DNA of 64,000 bases from JAXGZG01 sp040771825. Its GTDB lineage: Bacteria; Bacillota; Sulfobacillia; Fermentithermobacillales; Fermentithermobacillaceae. Made by a program: the position numbers and the translations under genes. This document shows positions 1 to 8,767 of the stretch, one piece after another. The notes below the pieces were generated by a model. That model was not told where the DNA came from, made no database searches, and saw only the letters and a list, made by a program, of their open reading frames with translations. The DNA lies in assembly GCA_040771825.1 (NCBI GenBank), contig JAXGZG010000001.1, positions 62,001 through 126,000 on the forward strand, written 5' to 3'. Positions within the stretch are counted from its first letter, which is position 1, and each line of letters begins with the position of its first letter.

Positions 1-627
1 TTCCGGTATACTCACGGCGAAGCAGGCGCCTGTCACAGGGATGCCTAGGGGAGCGCCGATCATCTTGACGTAGGTCGACAGACCATCCCCCAAGGACCCC
101 ATGGAAGCGGCCAATGCCACGTCCTTGAAGGACTTAATCTCTTTCATGAGCGGCATATCCTCGATTCGCTTGCCCTCAAAGTCTGTCCCGCTGGCAGCGT
201 TGACGATGTTCACGCCCATGGCCTCGAAAAACGCGTTGCCCCCACCCTTGTACCCGATATTCACCCAGTCGGTGCCATACACTTTGTCGGGGAAGTCTTT
301 GAGCACAACCCCCATGACCCTTTGCATCATTGCTCCCGATTCCGTAGTAGTCCCAGCTCCAACGATCTTGATGCCTCTAGAGAAGCAGTGCCACGCCAAG
401 GCAATGGCTGAGGGTTCGATTTCCGCTAGGTTAGACGCGCCGTAGTCGTGTCCAATGTACACCGTCTTTCCAGCAGGAATACTCTCGACGAAATCGTAGA
501 GCGTGCGAGTATGGTCGCCAATGGGGATGGGCAGCCCCATGGGAGATATCATGGCGTAGGCGACCAAGCCGATAATGAGGATATACAGGACTATGTCGAC
601 TCTTTTGTCTCTGACATTATCACTCAC
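1..627 (-). CDS. Membrane-anchored protein of unknown function (3' end outside window)
   Basis: The frame is open from a GTG at 627 to the window edge, 209 codons with no stop. The start is supported by a strong GGAGGTGAC ribosome site 6 bases upstream. After a short charged N-terminus there is one membrane segment at about residues 10-30 (IVLYILIIGLVAYAMIS), followed by a soluble domain with several glycine-rich turns (GHDYGAS, GAGTTTESGA, GYKGGGNAFF). I do not recognise the soluble domain with certainty. It is the last visible gene of a three-gene minus-strand cluster with the membrane protein at 643 and the DUF6754-type protein at 1301, with only 15 bases between it and its upstream neighbour. 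A shared membrane-associated role is an inference from that spacing. Confidence 0.75.
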   Translation of the reverse strand, partial: MSDNVRDKRVDIVLYILIIGLVAYAMISPMGLPIPIGDHTRTLYDFVESIPAGKTVYIGHDYGASNLAEIEPSAIALAWHCFSRGIKIVGAGTTTESGAMMQRVMGVVLKDFPDKVYGTDWVNIGYKGGGNAFFEAMGVNIVNAASGTDFEGKRIEDMPLMKEIKSFKDVALAASMGSLGDGLSTYVKMIGAPLGIPVTGACFAVSIPE

Positions 628-642
628 TCTTTGTCACCTCCA

Positions 643-1263
643 TCACACGTCTAGTCCGAGGTGTCTGCGTTCAATGCCCAAGAGAATTCGCAGAGCCTGG
701 GATACAGCTCCGATACTGGCGCCCAGAATGATGCCCCTCATTCCTGCGGCGTTGGGGATATCCAGAATCCAGCTAGAAGCTTCGGGGATGTGCCCCGATA
801 TAACCGCTCCGATAGGAGCTTGCCCAAGCATAACAATGACTCCGGCTATCAAAAGGATAGTTGCCTCGAAATTCCTTGCCCGGAAGGCGCGATAGGAAGC
901 GGAACCAATGTAGAATACCAATATGGCGTACATGCTTCCGTCAAGGGGCACTACGAAGTTATTGTAGATGTACTTGAGGGCCGGCCCCTGGTGTCCACCG
1001 AAAACCCCGATTAGAAGCGTCACCCATAGCGTCCCTAGGAGCAGCGCGCTTCTCCACCATCGCCCCCGTTTTGCGGAAACCTGTTTCGTGTGTATTCTGG
1101 TCAGGTTGATGATTCCGAGCAAGCAGCCGAAGCCCGCGACGATCAGCACCCAGTTGTCGAGAGCCGCTTTCATTGTGACGATTTGGGGTATTTTGAAGTA
1201 GTAGGCGATCACGTAGATGATACCCGCTACGAAAGTAATGGCTAGAGGAATCTCCCGTTTCAA
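643..1263 (-). CDS. Multi-pass membrane protein, unknown function
   Basis: A 206-residue protein made mostly of hydrophobic stretches. Segments at about 7-24, 37-55, 71-88, 105-121 and 131-157 look membrane-spanning, with a further weak one near 170-190. A basic loop (HTKQVSAKRGRWWR) lies after the second segment. The ATG start follows a purine-rich AGGAGG site. It is the middle gene of a cluster with the DUF6754-type protein upstream and the partial membrane-anchored protein downstream, so all three are probably one transcript. No catalytic motif is visible and I do not recognise the family. It could be the membrane platform of a small complex formed by the three products. Confidence 0.75.
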   Translation of the reverse strand: MKREIPLAITFVAGIIYVIAYYFKIPQIVTMKAALDNWVLIVAGFGCLLGIINLTRIHTKQVSAKRGRWWRSALLLGTLWVTLLIGVFGGHQGPALKYIYNNFVVPLDGSMYAILVFYIGSASYRAFRARNFEATILLIAGVIVMLGQAPIGAVISGHIPEASSWILDIPNAAGMRGIILGASIGAVSQALRILLGIERRHLGLDV

Positions 1264-1300
1264 GTCGGATCCTCCTTTCTCATCTCGGTCTTCTATAGGT

Positions 1301-2077
1301 TCAGGCGCGAATCAGGTCAACTAGAGCCTTACTTCCGGCCAGCATGAAGAAAAGCCCAATAACCAGCACCGCGATACCGACTATCTTGACGTAATCGGCC
1401 GCCACCAGACTCCCCATCAGAACTGGCTCTCTGGAGATGTAAGCTGATGCGGCGTACATTTCGTCTCCGATAAGGCAGTAGTCGCAAGCTGCCACGAAGA
1501 ACGGAATCTGGTGAGTGTTAGCGGTACCGGCGATCTGGATGGCGCCGATCTCGTAGCCGGTTTGGGCAAAAATCAGTGATTCTGCCCAGAATGCGCCGAT
1601 GAGAATGTTGGTGGCCACCCTCTCTCGACGGAGAATACCGGTCACTCCTGTGGCGTATCCGAATTGGCTGTCAGTCAAGTATCTAACGTTATCGGGGTTG
1701 TAGGCATCTGCCCGGTTTTCAGAAGTGTACGCATCTCGTATGATGGCGTCACTCAATGCTTGGACCATCACTATGCGGTTGCTCATAATAAGCGGAACGT
1801 TGTTACGGGCGGCTTTTCTGGCTACGTAGTCGAGAATCGCCATTGACGCAAGGGTCTGCGCTTCGTCTACGCCGCTGATTCCTGGCGAAAAGTGTACTGG
1901 GCGGCCCATCTCAGTTGCTCTGCCGATGGCCTCGTCCAAGGCATCTAGGCCGCTAACACGGCGGATGTAAGGAATCTTGTCGCCCTTACGAGCTCTCGAA
2001 ATGTAAAGAAGAAGGACTATGGCAAAGATCAGCTGGGTCACAAAGGCAGTTGACTGCCCTTTCACAATGAAACTCAA
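1301..2077 (-). CDS. DUF6754-type membrane protein
   Basis: A 258-residue protein. I place the start at a TTG at 2077 because AGAGGAGG lies 7 bases upstream; an open frame also extends further to 2152 without a better site. There is a membrane segment near the N-terminus (about residues 10-27), then a soluble domain containing GLDALDEAIGRATEMGRPVHF and a conserved-looking ADAYNPDNVRYLTDSQFGYA stretch, and a C-terminal membrane segment (about 235-255). The order of these parts and the GRPVHF-containing region match my memory of DUF6754 proteins; no function is established for that family. It is the first gene of the minus-strand cluster, and a candidate promoter for it lies at 2267-2296. Confidence 0.7.
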   Translation of the reverse strand: MSFIVKGQSTAFVTQLIFAIVLLLYISRARKGDKIPYIRRVSGLDALDEAIGRATEMGRPVHFSPGISGVDEAQTLASMAILDYVARKAARNNVPLIMSNRIVMVQALSDAIIRDAYTSENRADAYNPDNVRYLTDSQFGYATGVTGILRRERVATNILIGAFWAESLIFAQTGYEIGAIQIAGTANTHQIPFFVAACDYCLIGDEMYAASAYISREPVLMGSLVAADYVKIVGIAVLVIGLFFMLAGSKALVDLIRA

Positions 2078-2266
2078 TCTGGTTCCTCCTCTCATTACAA
2101 GGTCTGGGTTTCGGGCGCACCATAGGTGATAGGTCCTATCGCATCCCTCCAATCACGGGATCACCAGGGAAGCACAACTTCTTCTCGACCCGGCATTTGC
2201 CGTTCGCTGGTGCGGATAGGGTGTGATGTGGTAGTGTGGGTTGCTTTCCTGGTACTCAAAACCCTT

Positions 2267-2296
2267 AGTATACTTCAAATACAGGCTCAAGGGCAA
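2267..2296 (-). promoter_or_regulatory. Candidate promoter for the DUF6754 cluster
   Basis: Read on the minus strand there is TTGCCC (2291-2296), an 18-base spacer, and TATACT (2267-2272). This fits a sigma-A promoter of moderate quality, about 190 bases upstream of the TTG start at 2077. On the plus strand the same divergent region has a TATAAT at 2311-2316 that could serve the pentose operon, but no good -35 box is present for it. Confidence 0.35.
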
Positions 2297-2333
2297 CTGT
2301 ACGATACAAGTATAATCGGTTGTCCCGAGTGGC

Positions 2334-2365
2334 ATTTGTCGTAATATGTCGAATATACGGCAAAT
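2334..2365. promoter_or_regulatory. 32-bp inverted repeat, candidate operator of the pentose operon
   Basis: The arms are ATTTGTCGTA and TACGGCAAAT, separated by 12 bases, and pair at 9 of 10 positions. The centre is 20-50 bases downstream of the TATAAT at 2311 and about 180 bases before the GH127 gene. A dyad of this size in a divergent regulatory region suits a dimeric repressor. No regulator gene for arabinose is in the window, so the protein is unknown. The rest of the 2078-2545 gap shows no coding signal. Confidence 0.4.
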
Positions 2366-2545
2366 CATTGCTGCCCTATTCCACTTTGTGCTAGGTTCAC
2401 AATGAACCATCGGTCATTGGTAGGGATATGGGAGGACAACTAGGCCAAGGTGTGGAAAGTACTAGGTGGCTGATTGGGACCGGATAGGCTTGGCCGCAGG
2501 ACGGTCAGGCCGAGTTCCCTTACAATATGGGAATGGGGTGCTGAG

Positions 2546-4403
2546 TTGAGACCAGTCGATTTCACTAAGGTCACCTTTGAAGATTCATTCTGGGCGCCTA
2601 GGATGGAGACGAACCGGAACTCCACCTTGCGCGCCATGCACAAGCAAATGCTGGATACGGGCAGAATCGCGGGAATCGACCCAAACTATCGGCCGGGCGA
2701 CAGGGATGCCCACAAGATACTGTGGGATTCTGACGCTGGGAAATGGATAGAAGCGGCCGCCTACACGCTCGCCACGGACCCTGATCCTGAAGTCGAGGCG
2801 TGGGTCGATGAAATGGTCGACCTCTTCGAGAAAGGCCAGCAACCGGACGGGTACGTCAACAGTTTCTACACGTCTGTTGAACCTGAGAAGCAGTGGAAGA
2901 ACTTAAGAGACAATCACGAGCTGTACAATAACGGCCACCTGATTGAAGGCGCGGTTGCGTACTATCAGGCCACCGGGAAGCGAAAACTCCTGGATATCGT
3001 GTGCAAGTGTGCCGACAACATTGACTCCAAGTTTGGACCAGAGGAAGGCAAACAGAGAGGATACCCGGGTCACGAAGAAATCGAGATCGCCCTTGTGAAG
3101 CTGTACAAGGCTACCGGCAACCAAAGGTATCTCAAATTGGCATCTTACTTCCTAGACGAGCGCGGACGCCAGCCCCATTACGGCCAAAAGGGGAGAGGCC
3201 CCTAGAGCCAGCTACGAGTATCAGCAGGCCCACAAGCCTGTTCGGGAGCAGACAAAGGTTGTGGGCCATTCGGTGAGGGCAATGTACCTCTGCACCGCCA
3301 TGATGGACGTGGCTGCCGAGACAGGGGACCAGACCCTTATTGACGCCTGCAAGATCCTGTGGGAAGACATGGTTTCCAAACAGCTTTACATCACGGCAGG
3401 CTTAGGACAAACCCAGAGTTACGAAGGGTTCACTTTTGACTACGATTTCCCCGAGGAGACCGCTTATTGCGAGACATGCGCCACCATCGGCCTGGCCTTC
3501 TGGGCCCTTCGCATGTTGCAGGTTGAGAAGGATGCCCGCTACGCCGATGTTATGGAGAGGGCGCTTTACAACGGCAGCATCAGCGGAGTGTCTTTGTCAG
3601 GCGATCGGTTCTTCTACGTCAATCCCCTGGCTAGCCACGGAACGCATCACCGCGAGGAGTGGTTCAGGTGCGCTTGTTGCCCGCCCAACCTGGCCAGGAT
3701 GATCGCCACTTTGGGTCAGTATGCCTACTCTGAGGGCGAGGATGACGCTTGGGTGCATCTGTATGCCCAAAGCGAAGCGGAACTGGATCTTGGTGGGCGC
3801 AAGGTCAAGGTCAGCCAGAAGACTAACTACCCGTGGGATGGCGAAGTTGAACTGACCGTGGAGTCTATTGAGAAGGGGCCCGCATCGTTCACTCTTGCTC
3901 TCCGGATTCCCGGGTGGTGCAAAAACGCCGCGCTCAAGGTCAACGGCGAGGAAGTGGACCTCGAATTCATCACAGAGAAAGGCTACGCCAAGGTAACCAG
4001 AGAGTGGCGAGTCGGGGACAAGGTGACGCTTTCACTGGCTATGCCCGTTGAGAGGGTGTACGCAAATCCCAAGGTTCGAATGCTCAACGGGAAGGTCACC
4101 CTTCAGCGCGGTCCCATCGTGTACTGTCTGGAAGAGACCGACAACAAGGGGATAGTCCCCCTCAACAAGATCTCTCTCCCTAGGACTTCCCAGTTCACTG
4201 CCGAGCACCGGCCCGATCTCCTGGGCGGCGTAGTGGTTATCAAGGGAGATGCTCTTGTCGTGGGCGGAGAGGACTGGGGCCAGCGGCTATACGATGACAA
4301 ACCGGCTCCCACCGAGCCGTGCACCTTCACTGCTGTTCCGTACTGTGTGTGGGACAATCGTCAGCCCGGTCACATGCTTGTCTGGATCCGCGAGACGGTC
4401 TAG
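2546..4403 (+). pseudogene. GH127 beta-L-arabinofuranosidase, interrupted by a one-base frameshift
   Basis: The product family (GH127, formerly DUF1680) removes beta-L-arabinofuranose from arabino-oligosaccharides. The first part reads from a TTG at 2546 (LRPVDFTKVTFEDSFW, a typical family start) to a TAG at 3203. The rest continues in the next frame, beginning with SYEYQQAHKPVREQ, and ends at 4403. Removing one base from the AAAAGGGG run at 3186-3193 restores a single 618-residue protein of normal family length. The metal and catalytic cysteine motifs are intact: YCETCA near residue 307 and CACCPPN near 375. The protein has no signal peptide, so it would act on imported sugars. It heads the pentose operon. 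Either the sequence has an indel error or the gene is newly broken; both halves are otherwise undecayed. A GTG at 3261 could start the second half alone. Confidence 0.85.
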
Positions 4404-4420
4404 TGGGGAGTGAAGAGGCA

Positions 4421-5854
4421 GTGAAAAAGCAGGTTATTAGGCTGGGGTACGCCCCTACCAGGAGGGACGTGTTCAGTCGCCAAGAGGCGGGAAGGTTCAG
4501 AGAGGCGATTCTCGCCAAGATCAAGGAAATCGGCGCCGGTTTCGTCGACGTCATCGATATTGACTGGCTCAATGACGAAGGGCTCTTGTATGCCGATTCC
4601 GATGTGGAGAAGGTTGCCAAGGTATTTCGAGACAAGGGAGTCGATGCGGTTTTCAGTCCACACTGCAACTTTGGGACTGAAAGCGCCGTTGCCAAACTGG
4701 GCCATGCTATGGGTAAACCGTTCCTTCTTTGGGGTCCAAGAGACGACGCTCCTTTGCCGGATGGGGCTCGCAGCAGGGATTCTCAATGCGGCCTGTTCGC
4801 GACCAGCAAGATCCTTGCCCGGTACGACATCCCGTTTACGTACATCGTAAATAGCCATGTTGACAGTTGTATGTTTGAGAATGGCTTCCGCACATTTCTG
4901 GGGGCTTCGTCGGTGGTCAAGGAATTTCGCAATCTGCGAATAGGCCAGATAGGCACGAGGCCCGGGGCGTTCTGGTCGGTGATGTGCGATGAAGGCGATC
5001 TCCTTGAGAGGTTCGGCATTCAGATAGTCCCTGTGACGCTGCCGGATTTGGACAAGTGGACCCGGGAGGTTATGTCAACTCGTTCAGCGGACGTAGACGC
5101 ATATGTGGCAGATATCAAGAGCAGGGTGTGCACAGAGGAGATTGGGGATCCGCTGCTTAGGAAGCTTGCGGCCATGAAGATGGCCATGCAGGATTGGGCG
5201 GAATCCGAGTCGTTGTCGGCTATTGCCATCCAGTGCTGGGATTCGCTCCAGGATGTTATGAGCATCATGCCGTGTTTCGCCAACGCGGAACTCACTGACT
5301 TGGGGATCCCTGTGGTTTGCGAGACCGATATCCACGGCGCCGTCACCGCAGTCTTGCTCCAGGCGGCCAGAATGGGCGAGTCTCCAGTTTTCTTTGCTGA
5401 TCTTACGATCAGGCACCCTCATAACGACAACGCCGAATTGCTGTGGCACTGTGGCCCCTTCCCTCATTCCCTGAGGGCTCCTAATTCCCGTGGCGCAATC
5501 GGCAGACATTTCATCAAACCTACCCATTGCCCGGGCGTCGCCGAATGGGAGATCAGGGGCGGAGACGTGACTATCGCCAGATTCGACGGAATGAGAGGCA
5601 AGTACAGCCTCTTCATGGGACACGGCAGAGGTACCGCCGGACCCGAGAACCGCGGCACCTACCTTTGGGTGGAAGTCAACGACTGGCCCATGTGGGAGGA
5701 GAAGCTCATCAGAGGGCCCTACGTCCACCACGTTGTGGGCGTCCATGGGTCTGTGGTGCCGGTCTTGCATGAGGCTTGCCGCTATATTCCCGGGCTTACC
5801 CCGGATCCCGCTGACCCGTCGGAAGAAGAGATCCGCCGAATTCTGAGGGGGTAG
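4421..5854 (+). CDS. L-fucose/L-arabinose isomerase family protein
   Basis: A 477-residue protein related to L-fucose isomerase and arabinose isomerase (COG2407-like). In this operon it would convert L-arabinose to L-ribulose, the missing step between the GH127 enzyme and ribulokinase; that assignment is from context. The N-terminal Rossmann-like half starts LGYAPTRRDVFSRQEA, and the C-terminal half contains CETDIHGA near residue 305 and a HGRGTAGP loop near 405, where this fold binds metal and substrate. I chose the GTG at 4421, preceded by GAAGAGG; a second GTG at 4403 overlaps the upstream stop and is also possible. It is 4 bases from ribulokinase. Another aldose substrate such as fucose cannot be ruled out. 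Confidence 0.8.
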   Translation: MKKQVIRLGYAPTRRDVFSRQEAGRFREAILAKIKEIGAGFVDVIDIDWLNDEGLLYADSDVEKVAKVFRDKGVDAVFSPHCNFGTESAVAKLGHAMGKPFLLWGPRDDAPLPDGARSRDSQCGLFATSKILARYDIPFTYIVNSHVDSCMFENGFRTFLGASSVVKEFRNLRIGQIGTRPGAFWSVMCDEGDLLERFGIQIVPVTLPDLDKWTREVMSTRSADVDAYVADIKSRVCTEEIGDPLLRKLAAMKMAMQDWAESESLSAIAIQCWDSLQDVMSIMPCFANAELTDLGIPVVCETDIHGAVTAVLLQAARMGESPVFFADLTIRHPHNDNAELLWHCGPFPHSLRAPNSRGAIGRHFIKPTHCPGVAEWEIRGGDVTIARFDGMRGKYSLFMGHGRGTAGPENRGTYLWVEVNDWPMWEEKLIRGPYVHHVVGVHGSVVPVLHEACRYIPGLTPDPADPSEEEIRRILRG

Positions 5855-5858
5855 GGGG

Positions 5859-7526
5859 ATGGCCAGATACTCTATTGGAGTAGACTACGGAACTGAATCG
5901 GCCAGAGCCTTGCTTCTGCATCTGGATTCCGCCATAGAAGTGGCGTCATCTGCCATGAAATATCCTCACGGGGTTATGGATGACAGCCTTCCTGATGGGA
6001 CGCCTCTTCCCCAGGATTGGGCGTTGCAGCATCCTGATGACTATCTGGCGGTTCTTGCAGAGATCATACCCGACTTGCTCAGGCAGGCGGGAGTCTCCAA
6101 GGAAGATGTTGTTGGGTTCGGCATCGATTTTACCGCGTGTACGGCGCTGCCTGTAAAAAAGGACGGCACTCCTCTGTGCGACGTGTCCGGGTTTGAAAGA
6201 AATCCTCATGCCTACGTGAAACTCTGGAAGCATCACGCCGCCCAGCCTGAGGCCAATAGACTGAACGCGGTGGCATCTATGAGAGGCGAAAGGTTTCTCA
6301 TGCGTTACGGCGGCAAGATTTCCTCGGAGTGGCTGGTGCCAAAGGTTTGGCAGGTTCTAAACGAGGCTCCGGATGTCTATGCCGCTGCAGACATGTTCAT
6401 GGAAGCCACCGACTGGGTGATTATGCGGCTTACGGGCAGGGAGACGCGGAACAGCTGCACCGCAGGGTACAAGGCTATTTGGCATAAGCGGGACGGGTTT
6501 CCTGGCAACGATTTCTACCGAGATCTTGACCCACGCCTGGAGTATATGGTGGATGAGAAGTTGAGCCGGGATATCCTGCCTATTGGCTCCAAGGCAGGCG
6601 AGTTGACCGAGGCGGCCGCCAAGCATCTTGGGCTCCGCCCCGGGGTGGCCGTGGCCGTGGGCAATGTGGATGCTCACGTGTCGGTTCCGGCAATGGGAGT
6701 CACTGAGCCGGGCAACATGGTGATGATCATGGGAACGTCTATCTGCCACATGGTGCTAGGGGACAGAGAAGTCAACGTGCCGGGCATGTGCGGCGTGGTT
6801 GAGGATGGGATTCTGCCTGGCCTCTTTGGATACGAAGCGGGGCAGTCGGCTGTTGGTGACATCTTCGGTTGGTTCGTGGATAACTGCGTGCCTCGGGCAT
6901 ATGAGGATGAAGCCACTGCTTTAGGGGTCGATGTGTTCGGGCTGCTAGAGTCCAAAGCTTCGAATCTGAAGCCAGGGGAGAGCGGGCTTTTGGCGCTTGA
7001 CTGGTGGAACGGGAATCGCTCGATATTGGTTGATGCCGACCTGACCGGGATGATCTTGGGCCTTACCTTGGCTACCAAACCCGAGGCGATTTTCCGAAGC
7101 CTAGTTGAGGCCACCGCTTTCGGCACTAAGACCATCATCGACGCTTTCGCAGAAAGCGGAATCGAGATTAACGGTCTGTACGCCTGCGGCGGCCTTCCTG
7201 AGAAAAATCCCCTGTTGATGCAGGTGTTCTCGGATGTGACTGGGCTGGAGATCAGGACGTCCCAGTGCAGCGAGACCCCGGCTTTGGGGGCGGCTATGTT
7301 TGGCGCTGTAGCCGCCGGTAAGGAAAGAGGCGGTTTTGACAGCATTTTCGCCGCAGCCGAGGCTGTGCCACGGCTGAAGGATTATGTATACCGGCCTATC
7401 CCGGAGAATGTGCAAGTGTACAAGCGGCTATCTAGTGAGTACAAGCGCCTTCACGACCATTTTGGCCGCGGCCAGAACCAGGTGATGAAGGTGCTGAAGG
7501 ACGTCAAGGAGAGCGTTTTGCGCTAG
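5859..7526 (+). CDS. araB: Ribulokinase (FGGY family)
   Basis: A 555-residue sugar kinase that phosphorylates L-ribulose with ATP. The N-terminal ATPase motif is VDYGTESARA (residues 8-17), the FGGY phosphate-binding motif MGTSICH lies near residue 292, and the C-terminal ACGGLPEKNPL near 441 is typical of ribulokinases rather than xylulokinases. Length matches the AraB family. The ATG follows GTAGGGGG. It sits between the isomerase-like gene and the epimerase, giving the complete order isomerase, kinase, epimerase. No truncation or missing motif is visible. Activity on D-ribulose is possible, but the epimerase next door favours L-ribulose. Confidence 0.92.
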   Translation: MARYSIGVDYGTESARALLLHLDSAIEVASSAMKYPHGVMDDSLPDGTPLPQDWALQHPDDYLAVLAEIIPDLLRQAGVSKEDVVGFGIDFTACTALPVKKDGTPLCDVSGFERNPHAYVKLWKHHAAQPEANRLNAVASMRGERFLMRYGGKISSEWLVPKVWQVLNEAPDVYAAADMFMEATDWVIMRLTGRETRNSCTAGYKAIWHKRDGFPGNDFYRDLDPRLEYMVDEKLSRDILPIGSKAGELTEAAAKHLGLRPGVAVAVGNVDAHVSVPAMGVTEPGNMVMIMGTSICHMVLGDREVNVPGMCGVVEDGILPGLFGYEAGQSAVGDIFGWFVDNCVPRAYEDEATALGVDVFGLLESKASNLKPGESGLLALDWWNGNRSILVDADLTGMILGLTLATKPEAIFRSLVEATAFGTKTIIDAFAESGIEINGLYACGGLPEKNPLLMQVFSDVTGLEIRTSQCSETPALGAAMFGAVAAGKERGGFDSIFAAAEAVPRLKDYVYRPIPENVQVYKRLSSEYKRLHDHFGRGQNQVMKVLKDVKESVLR

Positions 7527-7535
7527 AACTGGGGT

Positions 7536-8189
7536 ATGGCAATGCTCGAAGATCTTAGGCTGCGTGTCTGCCAGATGAACCTAATGCTGCCCAAGAACCA
7601 TCTGGTGACCATGACAAGCGGAAACGTCAGCGCCCGTGATTTGGAGACGGGCTTGGTAGTCATCAAGCCTAGCGGCGTGCCTTATGAGACCATGCGCCCC
7701 GAGGATATGGTGGTCATTGACTTGGATGGGTGTGTGGTAGAGGGCGCACTGAAACCTTCTGTGGATTGTCCCACCCACCTGTATGTATACAGGCACCGTC
7801 CTGATGTGAACGGGATCGTCCACACCCACTCTCCCTACGCCACGGCGTTTGCGGCTTTGGGCAGGGCAATTCCAGTGTGCCTCACGGCCATAGCCGACGA
7901 GTTCGGGGGACCTATCCCTATCGGCCCCTATTGTCCCGTAGGCGAAGAGGAGATTGGTAAAGGGATAATCGGCCATATCGGGAGAAGCCCTGCTATCCTC
8001 ATGAAGAATCACGGAGTGTTTACCGTCGGGGCGACCCCCGAGGCAGCGGTCAAGGCAGCGGTGATGGTGGAGGATGTGGCAAAGACCGTTCATCTTGCTT
8101 ACATGCTGGGCGAACCCGATGAGATCCCGGCTTCCGAGGTCGCCAGGGCACACCAAAGGTATTTGACTAAGTACGGTCAGGGGAAGTAA
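7536..8189 (+). CDS. araD: L-ribulose-5-phosphate 4-epimerase (class II aldolase family)
   Basis: A 217-residue zinc enzyme that turns L-ribulose 5-phosphate into D-xylulose 5-phosphate, the last step of arabinose catabolism. Family signs are MTSGNVSAR near residue 27, KPSGVPY near 46, the zinc histidines in HTHSPYATAF near 96, and the KNHGVFTVG strand near 157. The start could be the ATG at 7536 or the ATG two codons later. It ends the pentose operon. Class II aldolases such as fuculose-phosphate aldolase share this fold; the preceding ribulokinase makes the epimerase reading the best one. Confidence 0.85.
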   Translation: MAMLEDLRLRVCQMNLMLPKNHLVTMTSGNVSARDLETGLVVIKPSGVPYETMRPEDMVVIDLDGCVVEGALKPSVDCPTHLYVYRHRPDVNGIVHTHSPYATAFAALGRAIPVCLTAIADEFGGPIPIGPYCPVGEEEIGKGIIGHIGRSPAILMKNHGVFTVGATPEAAVKAAVMVEDVAKTVHLAYMLGEPDEIPASEVARAHQRYLTKYGQGK

Positions 8190-8352
8190 GGGCAGGCACC
8201 GGGGATCGCTGCATGAAGTGCATTCTGCGGGTTTCTAAAAATCTGCCCGCCACGACCCAAAGGCCGCGGCGCGTTGCTGTCAATTCATTAAGTAACCTCC
8301 CTTGAGTTGGTGACATAACATGTTGCAGTCTTGTAGAGAGGGGGGTTTTAGG

Positions 8353-8463
8353 GTGGCAGGATTTGGTGGCGGCTGCGGTGGCGGCTGCGGTGGCGGCAAC
8401 TGGGCGTTCATAGTGTTCCTGATCCTCATCCTTCTGATCCTTGGCATGTGGTGCGTCGTATAG
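8353..8463 (+). CDS. Tiny glycine/cysteine-rich membrane peptide, YjcZ-like
   Basis: A 36-residue peptide starting at a GTG that follows a GAGAGGGGGG ribosome site. The N-terminal half is three GGGC/GGGN units (GFGGGCGGGCGGGN). The C-terminal half is one membrane helix (WAFIVFLILILLILGMWCVV). The pattern of glycine-rich head plus IVFLILILLIL tail matches the YjcZ family of tiny sporulation-associated membrane proteins in Bacillota. It stands alone between araD and cysS. Too short for most gene callers. The family match is by pattern only. Confidence 0.7.
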   Translation: MAGFGGGCGGGCGGGNWAFIVFLILILLILGMWCVV

Positions 8464-8689
8464 ACTGACAATGTACTCAGGCGCACAGACTCTATTGTCA
8501 ACGACAGTGCAGAGGGTGGAGACGCCAGGTAGTGCAAAGGGAAGAAGCGATACAATCAGTTTCTCGCAGAGGGCAGCCGCTCGGCGGTTGTCCTCTGCAT
8601 TCTTTTTGTCCAAAGCACCCTTCCTACCCTGCGAGTCTTGCGGGTCTTGGGCAATATGGGCGCCCTTTCGCCGGGCTCTGGCTAAAGGC

Positions 8690-8733
8690 TATAATATAGA
8701 AGGCAAGTTGACCGTTCTTGAACGTCAGCTTGC
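8690..8733 (+). promoter_or_regulatory. cysS promoter -10 box and leader hairpin
   Basis: A TATAAT at 8690-8695 is followed at 8703-8733 by a hairpin that starts about where transcription would. The arms GCAAGTTGAC-GTT and AACGTCAGCTTGC pair over 13 positions with one bulged C and one G-T pair around a CTTG loop. The -35 region is poor. The leader is about 65 bases and too short for a T-box. The hairpin may protect the 5' end or regulate translation; nothing else is seen in the 304-base gap 8464-8767. Confidence 0.4.
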
Positions 8734-8767
8734 TTTGGCTATCGAAGCATACGAGGAGGTCATCCAA

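Noticed and set aside
2153..2410. 85-codon minus-strand frame upstream of the DUF6754 gene
   Set aside because: It spans the divergent promoter region and the 32-bp dyad and has no protein-like pattern.
5084..5770. Long minus-strand frame opposite the isomerase gene
   Set aside because: It is the shadow of a high-GC gene; His/Asp-rich composition without motifs.
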